A model generated the notes under the pieces. The model saw nothing but the letters and a program-made list of their open reading frames with translations, did no database searches and was not told the DNA's origin. Positions 46,585 through 54,973 of a stretch of DNA of 57,821 bases are shown one piece after another; within the stretch, counting starts at the first letter, position 1, and the number at the start of each line of letters is the position of its first letter. The DNA is from Opitutales bacterium (lineage in GTDB: Bacteria; Verrucomicrobiota; Verrucomicrobiia; Opitutales; Opitutaceae): positions 1-57,821 of the forward strand of contig JABITN010000161.1 in the NCBI GenBank assembly GCA_018700525.1. Reading direction: 5' to 3'. Position numbers and translations under genes: made by a program.

Positions 46585-47787
46585 ATGAGCTTTCAGCCTT
46601 CGGAAGAAACTTTGGAGAAATACGCGGATGTGATGATCAACTTCGCTTTGAATAGTGGCGAAGGAGTTAAGCCGGGCGAAGTGGTGCAGATACGCGTTCC
46701 TGAAGTTGCGAAGCCGCTTTTGGTAACCTTGCGAAGAGCGGTTTTGAAAGCTGGGGCTCATCCGATTATTTTCTACACGCCAGATGATTTCGCTCGCGAG
46801 CACTACGAGTTAGCAAGCCTTGAGCAATTGAGCTTTTTTCCGGAAAAATATCTGAAGGGCCTGGTTGAGGAAGTTGACCATACTGTGGTCGTTCTCGCGG
46901 AAACGGATAAAAAGGAGCTCGATGGAATTGATAGCGGCAAGATTATGGCGGCTCAGAAGGCGTTAAAGCCATACATGGATTGGCGTCGAACGAAAGAAGG
47001 CGAGGGCAAGTATACGTGGACGCTTTGCATGTACGGAACCCAGGCTATGGCCGACGAAGTGGGAATGGGTTTGGAAGAATATTGGGAAGAGATCGCGAAT
47101 GCGTGTTATCTTGACGACCTGGATCCTGCGGGTAAGTGGAAGGCTTTGTACGAAGAGCTGTACGCGATTAAGGACAAATTGGACGCGATGCCGATCGAGA
47201 AGCTTCATGTTGAAGCGGCGGATACGGATCTTTGGGTAGCTCTCGGCGAGAATCGAAAATGGTTAGGCGGATCGGGACGCAATATTCCGAGTTTCGAACT
47301 ATTCATCTCGCCGGATTGGCGAGGAACTGAAGGGCGGATTCGTTTTACCGAACCGCTTTATCGTTATGGGAATTTGATCAAAGACGTGTACTTGGAATTC
47401 AATGATGGTAGAGTGACGAAGGCAACGGCCTCAGAGGGCGAAGCGGTTTTGAAAGAAATGATAGCGGTGGATAACGCAGACAAGGTAGGCGAGTTTTCGC
47501 TTACGGATCGCCGTTTTTCCAGGATTACGAAATTCATGGGCGAAACGCTGTTCGACGAGAATGTCGGCGGAAAAAACGGCAATACGCACATTGCGGTGGG
47601 AGCGGCCTACCGAGATTCCTTTACCGGCGATCAAGCGAACGTTTCGGAAAAAGAATGGGAGACGATGGGATACAACAATTCCGTGGTTCATACCGATATC
47701 GTTGCTACATCGGATCGAGTTGTGACCGCTCAGCTGAAGGATGGGTCGACGCAAGTAATATATAAGGACGGTGAGTTTCAAATTTGA
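46585..47787 (+). CDS. M29-family aminopeptidase (AmpS/AmpT-type)
   Basis: A cytoplasmic metallo-aminopeptidase of 400 residues. I prefer the ATG at 46585 (MSFQPSEETLEKYADVMINF), the usual start; the ATG at 46504 gives a 27-residue unlikely extension. M29 features: DLWVALGENRKWLGGSGRNI-PSFE, then GRIRFTEPLYRYG and DKVGEFSLTDRRFSRIT (metal-ligand Glu), GNTHIAVGAAY (His), NNSVVHTDIVATSDRVV (His, Asp). The family removes N-terminal residues from peptides using Co, Zn or Mn. It follows the broken DUF4870 gene, with no operon evident. Confidence 0.93.
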   Translation: MSFQPSEETLEKYADVMINFALNSGEGVKPGEVVQIRVPEVAKPLLVTLRRAVLKAGAHPIIFYTPDDFAREHYELASLEQLSFFPEKYLKGLVEEVDHTVVVLAETDKKELDGIDSGKIMAAQKALKPYMDWRRTKEGEGKYTWTLCMYGTQAMADEVGMGLEEYWEEIANACYLDDLDPAGKWKALYEELYAIKDKLDAMPIEKLHVEAADTDLWVALGENRKWLGGSGRNIPSFELFISPDWRGTEGRIRFTEPLYRYGNLIKDVYLEFNDGRVTKATASEGEAVLKEMIAVDNADKVGEFSLTDRRFSRITKFMGETLFDENVGGKNGNTHIAVGAAYRDSFTGDQANVSEKEWETMGYNNSVVHTDIVATSDRVVTAQLKDGSTQVIYKDGEFQI

Positions 47788-47898
47788 GGTTTCATCAAGA
47801 ATGCCACGAGTTTCCGCTTGACGAACTTTGGATCGCTCTTCTTGTTCTTCGCTTAATTCGAGGTAGATCCAACCGATAGACCTTTGACAAAACTCGAA

Positions 47899-48003
47899 AT
47901 GAACAATCGCAATTTCAACAAAGCGCTTTCGCTAGCGAGCCTCGTCACAGTCAATGTGGCAGTGGTCCTCGTGGTCGTCTCGATCGCGTCGTTGCGGAAA
48001 TAG
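47899..48003 (+). CDS. Candidate 34-residue single-helix membrane peptide
   Basis: ATG at 47899 opens a 34-codon frame: MNNRNFNKALSLASL, then a hydrophobic run VTVNVAVVLVVVSIASL and the end RK. It would be a polar N terminus with one membrane helix. It sits within 320 bases between M29 and ilvB and is followed about 25 bases later by a strong terminator. No clear Shine-Dalgarno is visible, so translation is unproven. Confidence 0.4.
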   Translation: MNNRNFNKALSLASLVTVNVAVVLVVVSIASLRK

Positions 48004-48027
48004 CGAAAACGTTCTAAACGAATTTCG

Positions 48028-48061
48028 AAAAAGCCCGCCGACGCGAATCGGCGGGTTTTTT
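48028..48061 (+). terminator. Intrinsic terminator upstream of ilvB
   Basis: Stem CCCGCCGA and TCGGCGGG (8 bp, six-base loop) followed by six T. It lies after the candidate small peptide frame and about 50 bases before ilvB. It either ends the upstream transcript or attenuates ilvBN. Confidence 0.9.
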
Positions 48062-48084
48062 GTGTTTAGAACCCTTCGATCTCA

Positions 48085-48098
48085 AGTCGGTGCCGACT
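48085..48098 (+). promoter_or_regulatory. Near-palindrome before the ilvB ribosome binding site
   Basis: AGTCGG TG CCGACT, a 6-bp inverted repeat with a two-base centre, lies 13 bases before the ilvB ATG, ahead of the A-rich AAGGAAAT ribosome binding site. It could be an operator or a small leader hairpin; no regulator is assigned. Confidence 0.35.
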
Positions 48099-48111
48099 AA
48101 AAAAAGGAAAT

Positions 48112-49815
48112 ATGAAATATACAGGCGCTGAAATTATCATTAAACTTCTGGAGCGACATGGCATCCGGCAGATTGCAGGGATCCCGGGTGGAGCCAATCT
48201 TCCGATGTACGATGCCCTCTCTCAGTCGGAGTGTATTCGCCATATTCTGGCTCGTCACGAGCAGGGAGCAGGATTTATCGCTCAGGGGCAGGCTCGGGTA
48301 ACGGGTCGCCCTGCGGTATTCTTTGCGACTTCGGGGCCGGGGGCGACGAACGCTATTTCCGCAGTTGCGGACGCCAAGTTGGATTCGATTCCGATCATAT
48401 GCATTACGGGCCAGGTTCCGCAGGATATGATCGGGACGGACGCGTTTCAGGAGATCGATACATACGGCTTGAGCGTTCCAATCACGAAGCACAACTATTT
48501 TGCCCGTTCGGCCAAAGAGCTTTTCGAAATCATACCGGATGCGTTTCGGGTGGCTATATCGGGCCGACCAGGACCGATCTGGATTGACGTTCCGAAGGAT
48601 GTTCAAATGGCTCTGGTCGAGTTTGACGAGTGGCCTAAGAATGGCGTTGCAGATAATAACTTTTCCTTGGATATGCAGAGTATCCAGGATGCGGCGACGA
48701 TAATCAACGAGGCGAAGCGTCCGATCGTTTACGTTGGCGGTGGAGCGATCCATTCGGAGGCATCGGAATCGGTTCAGGCATTGATAGAAAAATTGAATGC
48801 TCCTACAGTTATGACCTTGATGGGGCTGGGGGCGTTGCCGTCGCGGCATCCATTGTCCCTCGGTATGCTGGGTATGCATGCGGCCCCATTCACTAATCAC
48901 GCTTTGGAGGAGTGTGATGCGCTGATTGCTCTTGGTGCTCGGTTCGATGATCGAGCGACAGGGAAAGTCGCTCAGTTCTGTCCCGACGCGAAGATCGTTC
49001 ACGTAGATATCGATGCCAGCGAATTGAATAAGATCAAGAATGCTAAAATTGGAATCGTTGCGGATTTGGACGATGCGATCGAGGCTCTGTCTCCGCTTAT
49101 CGATTCAAAAGAAGCGGATGAGTGGAATGATCGCATCGAGCAATTGAAGGGCGAGTACCCAATGTATATGCCTGATTTGGTTGATCCCACCTCCGCTTAC
49201 GGCATCATCGATCATGTGGCCGGAATGCTGGAGGGAGAGACCTACATCACGACGGATGTAGGGCAGCATCAGATGCGCGTTGCACAGGCCTATCCGTTCG
49301 AGTATCCGCGGCAGTGGCTGACCTCCGGCGGTTTAGGAACGATGGGCTTCGGCTTGCCAGCGGCGATCGGGGCTGCCTTGGAGAAACCGGAGGCGACGGT
49401 TGTTTGCTTTACGGGAGACGGCAGTATCTTGATGAATATCCAAGAATTGATTACAGCCGTTGAAGAGAATCTGAATGTTAAGATTTTCGTTTGTAACAAT
49501 AATTCCTTGGGACTGGTTCATCAGCAGCAAGATTTGTTTTACGAGAAACGGATTTTCGCGGCCAACTATAGCCGTGCAGTTGATTTCGTGAAGATTGCGG
49601 AAGGTTTTCAAATGGATTCCTTCGATTTAGGAACCTGCGTGGACCCAATGAGCTTGATCGCGAACGCCTTGGCGAAACCAGGGCCGGCTCTAATCAATGT
49701 TCCGATTAATGTTTATCATAAAGTTTTCCCCATGGTTCCGCCCGGAGGAGCGAATAAGGAAATGCTGTTAAGGGATAGGGTTACGGCGCGAACGATGAAC
49801 CAGATAAAACAATGA
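48112..49815 (+). CDS. ilvB: Acetolactate synthase, large (catalytic) subunit
   Basis: A ThDP- and FAD-dependent enzyme of branched-chain amino acid synthesis that joins two pyruvates to acetolactate, or pyruvate and 2-ketobutyrate. It is 567 residues. Glu50 in ARHEQGAG is the ThDP-activating glutamate. ATSGPGATN, ITGQVPQDMIGTDAFQE and the C-terminal TGDGSILMNIQEL plus CNNNSLG (ThDP-Mg) are characteristic. The small-subunit gene starts within its stop (ATGA overlap). Together they look like an E. coli IlvBN-type isozyme. Confidence 0.96.
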   Translation: MKYTGAEIIIKLLERHGIRQIAGIPGGANLPMYDALSQSECIRHILARHEQGAGFIAQGQARVTGRPAVFFATSGPGATNAISAVADAKLDSIPIICITGQVPQDMIGTDAFQEIDTYGLSVPITKHNYFARSAKELFEIIPDAFRVAISGRPGPIWIDVPKDVQMALVEFDEWPKNGVADNNFSLDMQSIQDAATIINEAKRPIVYVGGGAIHSEASESVQALIEKLNAPTVMTLMGLGALPSRHPLSLGMLGMHAAPFTNHALEECDALIALGARFDDRATGKVAQFCPDAKIVHVDIDASELNKIKNAKIGIVADLDDAIEALSPLIDSKEADEWNDRIEQLKGEYPMYMPDLVDPTSAYGIIDHVAGMLEGETYITTDVGQHQMRVAQAYPFEYPRQWLTSGGLGTMGFGLPAAIGAALEKPEATVVCFTGDGSILMNIQELITAVEENLNVKIFVCNNNSLGLVHQQQDLFYEKRIFAANYSRAVDFVKIAEGFQMDSFDLGTCVDPMSLIANALAKPGPALINVPINVYHKVFPMVPPGGANKEMLLRDRVTARTMNQIKQ

Positions 49816-50093
49816 AAACGAATACGATATTGGAACTTACGGTTAAAAATCACTCGGGAGTGATGATGCATGTCTGCAGTTTATTCGCTCGGCGCGTGTT
49901 TAATGTAGATGGCGTCCTGTGTTTGCCGACGGGCGATGTAACGAAGAGTCGTTTGTGGCTTCGGGTGAAAGAGGATCTTCGATTAGAGCAGATGATCCTT
50001 CAATTGCAGAAACTCGAGGATGTATTGGCGGTTCGGAGACACGGGGCCAGTCATGCGGTATTCGAACGCATAGGAGAGTACTTTCGGGAATGA
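49812..50093 (+). CDS. ilvN: Acetolactate synthase, small regulatory subunit (IlvN type)
   Basis: A 93-residue ACT-domain protein that binds valine and activates or inhibits the large subunit. ILELTVKNHSGVMMHVCSLF, ARRVFNVDGVLCLPTGD and KLEDVLAVRRHGASHAV match the short IlvN form closely; the longer IlvH form has a second domain of about 80 residues. It overlaps ilvB by four bases, showing tight translational coupling. Confidence 0.95.
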   Translation: MKTNTILELTVKNHSGVMMHVCSLFARRVFNVDGVLCLPTGDVTKSRLWLRVKEDLRLEQMILQLQKLEDVLAVRRHGASHAVFERIGEYFRE

Positions 50094-50257
50094 AAAACCA
50101 CCTGTGCTTTTATTGACTCAAGCGAATGTCGCTCGGCTCCGCTATCCGCTTTCCGATGATTGGAAGGCGGGTATGGCTTTCTTCGGATAGTGATAGTTTG
50201 GTGCGAAGACCGAAAAGTGGGCCGGGGCGTCCCGCACGTGGGTTTTCTCCCGTCCTA

Positions 50258-50292
50258 GCAAAAAACAAGCCCAACCTCTCTAGGTTGGGCTT
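50258..50292 (-). terminator. Intrinsic terminator after the cyclophilin gene
   Basis: An 11-bp stem, AAGCCCAACCT and AGGTTGGGCTT, with a four-base loop. On the minus strand it is followed by a T-rich run, so it terminates the cyclophilin transcript. The stem may also serve the convergent ilvN transcript. Confidence 0.85.
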
Positions 50293-50321
50293 GGTGTTGA
50301 AATTCGTTTTAGAAATTCGCT

Positions 50322-50798
50322 CTATTCGACTACGGTTGCCTTGATGATCTTCTGTACTTCGATTGGTTTGTCGGCTCCGTCGGTGGCAACGCCTTCGATG
50401 GTTTGTACGATGTCATAGCCTTCGACGACTTCGCCGAAAATCGTGTGGCGCATATTGAGCCAGGGTGTTTTGGCGGTGGTTACGAAGAACTGGCTGCCGT
50501 TAGTGCCTGGACCAGAGTTTGCCATTGCAAGGATACCTGACTTGTCGAACCGAAGATCGGAGGTGCACTCGTCATCGAAGTTCTTGCCCCAGATGGACTC
50601 GCCACCGCGGCCGGTGCCGGTTGGGTCGCCGCACTGAACCATGAATTCAGGGATGACGCGGTGGAATACGATGCCATCGTAGTAACCGTTTTCCACGTGA
50701 GTGGTGAAGTTTTCACAAGCTTTAGGAGCGAATTCCGGATAGAGATTGAACTCAATAGTTCCTTGATTCGTTTCGAATTTAACGCGGGTTTTGCTCAT
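50322..50798 (-). CDS. Peptidyl-prolyl cis-trans isomerase, cyclophilin type
   Basis: A 158-residue cytoplasmic prolyl isomerase. I chose the ATG at 50798 (MSKTRVKFETNQGTIEFNLY); the longer frame upstream encodes a Ser/Pro/Ile repeat from a polypurine tract and is not credible. Conserved parts: KACENFTTHVENGYYDGIVF, FHRVIPEFMVQCGDPTGTG (catalytic Arg in F-H-R), GSQFFVT (Gln/Phe of the active site), and LNMRHTIFGEV. It resembles the PpiB-like short bacterial group. The start is divergent from the desaturase-like gene. Confidence 0.94.
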   Translation of the reverse strand: MSKTRVKFETNQGTIEFNLYPEFAPKACENFTTHVENGYYDGIVFHRVIPEFMVQCGDPTGTGRGGESIWGKNFDDECTSDLRFDKSGILAMANSGPGTNGSQFFVTTAKTPWLNMRHTIFGEVVEGYDIVQTIEGVATDGADKPIEVQKIIKATVVE

Positions 50799-50833
50799 AG
50801 GGGGGACGTTCTGGAGTCGCGGAAAGTTCGTGG

Positions 50834-50973
50834 CAAGGAGAAAAGAGATAGAGAGATAGAGGGGCGGAGAGATTGGGAGATCAGCAGACGGAGAGATCGA
50901 GGGACTGGGGGAAGGGGTGATCAAAGCTGGCATGCCAAATTTTCCTCTTCTCTGAGTCCTTACGTCTCTCTAT
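50834..50973. repeat. Polypurine low-complexity tract with inverted-repeat arm
   Basis: From 50834 to about 50919 the plus strand is almost all A and G in units like GAGAGATAGAGG and GGGAGATCAG. A downstream arm TCTCTCTATC (50964-50973) is the exact complement of GATAGAGAGA at 50847-50856. The tract lies between two divergent genes and could form a triplex or cruciform. Confidence 0.6.
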
Positions 50974-51090
50974 CTTTTCCCGTTATTTTGCGGGCTGTTG
51001 CCACTCTCTCGAAACCTGGAGGATTTACACCTTGGTTGGTCCAATTTGGGGATTGTCAACTCGGTCAAAGCTTCCTTCACTGCGCGGCTG

Positions 51091-52581
51091 ATGGGCAAAG
51101 ACTGGCTAGATGGAGTGAAGGACGAGTATGATGTCGTGGTAATCGGCAGCGGTTTAGGCGGTCTCACTAGTGCTAATGTCTTGGCGAAATGCGGTCATTC
51201 GGTATTGTTGTTGGAGCACCATTACCAGTATGGGGGCCTAGCGACCTGGTTCAAGCGTCCGGGCCGTCATATTTTCGATATTTCACTGCATGGATTTCCT
51301 TATGGAATGGTTAAGTCCTGCCGTAAGTACTGGACGAAGGAAATTGCCGATTCGATTCATCAGCTGAAGGACGTGCGTTTTATAAATCCGCAATTCGATG
51401 TGTGGACAACTTTTGACCGGGATGATTTTACAAATATCCTAGTCGAGAAATTCGAAGTCTCCCGCGAGCAGGTCGAGGCGTTTTACGTGCATCTGCGTCA
51501 GATGAATTTCTACGATGATGATCAGCGAACCACGGGCGAACTGTTCAATGAATTTTTTCCTGGCCGTGATGATATCCACCGCCTTTTGCTCGAACCGATC
51601 GCCTATGCGAATGGATCTACCTCAAATGATCCGGCGATTACATTCGGAATCGTTTTTTCGAATTTCATGAGCAAGGGTGTTTTCACTTTCCAAGGGGGGA
51701 CCGACGTTTTGGTCGGGAAGATGGTCGAGGAGATGGAGAAGAACGGAGTTGTTCACCGTCGTAATGTTCTCGTCGAGCAAGTCTTAACCGATTCCATCGG
51801 CGATATCCCAGCGGTAACGGGAGTTGTTGTGGCGGGTCGAACGCGCGATAGCGAGCCTGACAACCGGAAGACCATCTATTGCAAGGCTATCGTATCCAAT
51901 GCTAATGTGATCAGTACGGTGAAGCGATTGGTCGGCGAGGAGCGGTTTTCGAAAGCGTATATCGAAGAGCTCAATGCGGTTCGGGTGAATTCGAGCTCTT
52001 GCCAGGTTTATATGGGAATCAAGGAAGGCGAAAGCATTCCGAATATCGGCGATCTCGTTTTCACTTCCGATGCGGAGCATTTTTCTAGCGAAGAGCTAGT
52101 CGATTTCAAAACAACGAGCCGTACTTTTTCGGTTTACTACCCGGAGACGCGCCCTGGGTCTGGTCGCTATACGATCGTGGCATCGCTTAATGGGAAGTAT
52201 GGCGATTGGACGAAGCTGAGCGAGGAGGAGTACGAAGAGCACAAGCAGCGCTTGATCGAGGAATCTCTGGTTTCGCTCGAGCGGTACATACCGGACGTTC
52301 GCAGCAAGATCGATCACCTAGAAGCGGCTACTCCGAGAACGATTCATTATTATACGCGTCACCCTGGCGGCACTTCGTTCGGCACGAAATTCGAAGGGCT
52401 GAAATGTTCAATGGATTTGCCGAATCAGATCAGCGGACTGTATCATGCCGGATCGGTCGGCATTATCATGTCGGGCTGGTTAGGGACCATGAACTACGGA
52501 GTCATCACTTCGAACAAGGTAGACAAGCAATTGGCTGGGGCGAAGCGCAATCAAGGCGAAGCGAAAGCGCATGTTGCTTAA
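51091..52581 (+). CDS. CrtI-like FAD-dependent oxidoreductase (phytoene desaturase/carotenoid isomerase superfamily)
   Basis: 496 residues from the ATG at 51091 ([19 protein letters not shown]). The dinucleotide-binding motif is [15 protein letters not shown] with the acidic end in LLLEHH (G-x-G-x-x-G and Glu). [20 protein letters not shown] and [20 protein letters not shown] are family blocks, and the C terminus has [20 protein letters not shown]-type text. The family includes carotenoid desaturases, isomerases and saturases. It leads a five-gene operon (FabZ, FabI, OleA, OleB), so its likely substrate is a lipid rather than a carotene, but this is inference. No carotenoid genes are present nearby. 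Confidence 0.8.
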   Translation: MGKDWLDGVKDEYDVVVIGSGLGGLTSANVLAKCGHSVLLLEHHYQYGGLATWFKRPGRHIFDISLHGFPYGMVKSCRKYWTKEIADSIHQLKDVRFINPQFDVWTTFDRDDFTNILVEKFEVSREQVEAFYVHLRQMNFYDDDQRTTGELFNEFFPGRDDIHRLLLEPIAYANGSTSNDPAITFGIVFSNFMSKGVFTFQGGTDVLVGKMVEEMEKNGVVHRRNVLVEQVLTDSIGDIPAVTGVVVAGRTRDSEPDNRKTIYCKAIVSNANVISTVKRLVGEERFSKAYIEELNAVRVNSSSCQVYMGIKEGESIPNIGDLVFTSDAEHFSSEELVDFKTTSRTFSVYYPETRPGSGRYTIVASLNGKYGDWTKLSEEEYEEHKQRLIEESLVSLERYIPDVRSKIDHLEAATPRTIHYYTRHPGGTSFGTKFEGLKCSMDLPNQISGLYHAGSVGIIMSGWLGTMNYGVITSNKVDKQLAGAKRNQGEAKAHVA

Positions 52582-52598
52582 AATCTGACGAAACCTTT

Positions 52599-53051
52599 AT
52601 GGCAACTGACGAAATCCTCCAAGCGATCCCGCATCGCCCGCCGTTTCTCTTCGTCGACGAAGTCGTCGAGCAAAACGAAGAATCTCTTACTGCAAAACGA
52701 CACGTAAGCCCTGACGAAGCTTTTTTCGAAGGGCATTATCCAGGTAACCCGATAATGCCGGGCGTATTGATTTCCGAAGCGGTGTTTCAGACCGGAGCGA
52801 TCTTCCTCAACCACTTGCTCGCGGCTGAACTTGAAGCGGATCCGGAGATGGTTCCAGTATTGACTAAGATTTCCGACGCCCGTTTCAAGAGTATCGTGCG
52901 TCCGGGAGACGACCTTTTTATTACGGTAACGCTCAAAGAAAAAATGGGGCGATTCATTTTTATGAATGGCGCCGTGAAAAACGGTCAAGGCAAACGAGTC
53001 ATGACAGTGACCTTTAGTGTGGCCTTGGCCAAGGCTCCGCCGCAAGTTTAG
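52599..53051 (+). CDS. fabZ: 3-hydroxyacyl-ACP dehydratase, FabZ-like
   Basis: 150 residues from the ATG at 52599 ([20 protein letters not shown]). The longer open frame from 52206 is antisense-like coding over the previous gene. [12 protein letters not shown] and [20 protein letters not shown] are the FabZ active-site parts, with His in E-G-H-Y-P and Glu in L-I-S-E. It dehydrates beta-hydroxyacyl-ACP to trans-2-enoyl-ACP. It starts 17 bases after the CrtI-like gene and ends 4 bases before fabI. Whether it serves general fatty acid synthesis or only the lipid made by this operon is open. Confidence 0.93.
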   Translation: MATDEILQAIPHRPPFLFVDEVVEQNEESLTAKRHVSPDEAFFEGHYPGNPIMPGVLISEAVFQTGAIFLNHLLAAELEADPEMVPVLTKISDARFKSIVRPGDDLFITVTLKEKMGRFIFMNGAVKNGQGKRVMTVTFSVALAKAPPQV

Positions 53052-53055
53052 AGCG

Positions 53056-53871
53056 ATGAGCTTTCTCGGTCTGGAAAACAAAACGATTTTGGTCATGGGT
53101 GTGGCCAATCGCAAAAGCGTTGCCTGGTTTGCGGCGAAAACCCTCGAGTCGGAAGGCGCGAAAGTCGTTTATTCGGTTCGTTCTGAAGCGCGCAGGGAAA
53201 CGACTGGAAAGCTTTTGCGCGACAAGCCGGTTTATATTTGCGACGTGGAAAACGTCGATGAAATCTCTCGTCTCGCCGAAGATGTTAGCCGCGATCATGG
53301 AACGATTCATGGGATTGTTCACTCGATTGCTTTCGCGAATTACGCGGATGGATTTAAGCCCTTTCACGAAACCAAGCGCGAAGACTATTTGCAAGCGACC
53401 GCGATATCCAGTTTTTCGTTGGTGGAAGTGGCAAACGCGTTTAAGCCTCACCTCGACGAGCGTGCGTCGGTGGTCGCTATCAGTATTTCGTCGCTCACGA
53501 TTGCGGCAGAGAATTATGGATACATGTCGCCGATCAAAGCGGCTCTGGATTCTTCGATTCGCTATTTGGCCAAGTCGTTCAGCGCGGATACCCAAGTGCG
53601 GTTCAATACCGTCAATCCCGGTACTCTGAAGACGAGCGCCTCGGCGGGTATCCCCGGTTATTTGGAAAGCTATTTGTATAGCGAGAAACTCACTTTTAGA
53701 AAACGTTCGCTGGATACTCAGGAAGTCGCTAATGCAGTGGTGTTCCTCTTGAGCGATCGCTCGAGCGGGATGAATGGCAATGGGCTCGTGCTTGACGCAG
53801 GAATGGGGATTAACTATTTCGACGGCGAGGTGGTTAAGCTGGCAATGAGAATGGAAGAGAAGAAGGGGTAA
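53056..53871 (+). CDS. fabI: Enoyl-ACP reductase, FabI type
   Basis: 271 residues from the ATG at 53056 ([20 protein letters not shown]). The cofactor motif is [10 protein letters not shown], the FabI hallmark G-x5-S-x-A/I-W. The catalytic Tyr and Lys are in [13 protein letters not shown], with Tyr and Lys separated by six residues. [14 protein letters not shown]-like text ([14 protein letters not shown]) and a C-terminal [13 protein letters not shown] complete the fold. It reduces the last double bond in the fatty acid cycle using NADH or NADPH. FabI is usually single in a genome; this location with FabZ and OleA suggests a pathway-linked role. Confidence 0.93.
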   Translation: MSFLGLENKTILVMGVANRKSVAWFAAKTLESEGAKVVYSVRSEARRETTGKLLRDKPVYICDVENVDEISRLAEDVSRDHGTIHGIVHSIAFANYADGFKPFHETKREDYLQATAISSFSLVEVANAFKPHLDERASVVAISISSLTIAAENYGYMSPIKAALDSSIRYLAKSFSADTQVRFNTVNPGTLKTSASAGIPGYLESYLYSEKLTFRKRSLDTQEVANAVVFLLSDRSSGMNGNGLVLDAGMGINYFDGEVVKLAMRMEEKKG

Positions 53872-53921
53872 GGGTGAAAGATGAAGTATGAAATTAAAAT
53901 TTATACTTCAAAATTCATCCC
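53872..53921. repeat. Large AT-rich hairpin between fabI and oleA
   Basis: Nested complementary arms, outer GGGTGAA with TTCATCCC and inner GAAGTAT (53883-53889) with ATACTTC (53903-53909), occupy almost the whole 59-base gap. It may reduce or tune read-through inside the operon. Confidence 0.5.
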
Positions 53922-53930
53922 TTAAATACC

Positions 53931-54965
53931 GTGCGTATTCAATCAACAGTTATCGATTCGTTGGCCTATATTGCTCCTCCTAAGGTGTGGACGAGCGAGT
54001 ATGTCGAAGAGCAGCTTCGGCCGCTCTACGAACGTCTGCATTTGCCGGAAGGCCGCTTGGAGCTTATGACTGGAATTCGCGAGCGCCGTTTCTGGGATCA
54101 CGATATTCGTCCTTCCGAAGCGAGTGCGGAAGCTGGTCGGAAAGCGATCGAACGTAGCGGTATCGCTCCCGATCAGGTCGAAGTTTGTATTCATAGTTCG
54201 GTGAGTCGGGATATGCTAGAACCTGCGACGGCATCGTTCGCCCATCGATTAATGGGGTTGAGCGAGAATGTGCAGGTATTCGACGTATCTAATGCATGCT
54301 TGGGGTTTCTGAACTCGCTGACTATGCTTTCGGCTATGATCGATTCTGGGCAGGTGAAGAGCGGCATTGTCGTTTCCGGCGAGAATGGCAGGCCACTACT
54401 TGAACGCACGATTCAGCTTTTACTAGAGCGGGACCTCACTCGAAAGACGATCAAACCTTACTTTGCGAATTTGACGATTGGAGCTGGTGCAGTAGCGGCG
54501 GTGGTTTGCCATGAATCCTTGTCGTCGAATGGGCATCGATTGCTCGGCGGCGCTTGTTTGACGGATACGTCGAGCAATGACTTGTGCCAAGGCGGTTCAA
54601 GCGAATCGGGCCCGGGCTTGGAAATGCAAACCGATTCCGAGGAAATGCTGCATGCAGGAGTCGCTCTGGCTCGTAAGACTTGGGCTTCTTTCAAGGGCGA
54701 ATTGGCCTGGAAAGATGAAACTGCGGATCGAGTAATCTGTCATCAAGTCGGAAGCGCTCATCAAAAATTGCTTTTCGAAACCCTGGGCTTGGATAATGCC
54801 AAGGATTACTCGTCGTTTCAGAAATTTGGAAATACGGGCTCGGCAGCGTTGCCGCTAACCTTAGCGAAAGCGTCCGAGGAAGGGTTTATAAAAAAAGGCG
54901 ACAAGGTAGCTATGCTGGGAATTGGCAGTGGGCTGAATTGCATGATGCTTGGAGCGGAGTGGTAG
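53931..54965 (+). CDS. oleA: OleA-like 3-ketoacyl synthase (head-to-head condensing enzyme)
   Basis: 344 residues, thiolase superfamily. OleA condenses two fatty acyl-CoA/ACP units to a beta-ketoacid. The catalytic Cys123 is in VFDVSNACLGFLNSL, His271 in ICHQVGSAHQKL and Asn301 in KFGNTGSAALP, and the OleA-specific Glu97 is in SRDMLEPATA. Other OleA-type blocks are LMTGIRERRFW, EMQTDSEEMLHAG and GIGSGLNCMMLGAEW at the end, which distinguish it from FabH. It starts with GTG and is longer than FabH. It is followed by oleB. Activity needs the downstream OleC and OleD, which are not visible. Confidence 0.9.
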   Translation: MRIQSTVIDSLAYIAPPKVWTSEYVEEQLRPLYERLHLPEGRLELMTGIRERRFWDHDIRPSEASAEAGRKAIERSGIAPDQVEVCIHSSVSRDMLEPATASFAHRLMGLSENVQVFDVSNACLGFLNSLTMLSAMIDSGQVKSGIVVSGENGRPLLERTIQLLLERDLTRKTIKPYFANLTIGAGAVAAVVCHESLSSNGHRLLGGACLTDTSSNDLCQGGSSESGPGLEMQTDSEEMLHAGVALARKTWASFKGELAWKDETADRVICHQVGSAHQKLLFETLGLDNAKDYSSFQKFGNTGSAALPLTLAKASEEGFIKKGDKVAMLGIGSGLNCMMLGAEW

Positions 54966-54973
54966 ATTTTACA

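Noticed and set aside
50799-50933. Upstream extension of the cyclophilin frame
   Set aside because: It encodes repeating Ser/Pro/Ile from the polypurine tract; cyclophilin homologues begin near MSKTRVKF.
52206-52598. Open frame upstream of fabZ as an extended protein
   Set aside because: It lies in another frame of the CrtI-like gene; the FabZ text begins cleanly at the ATG at 52599.
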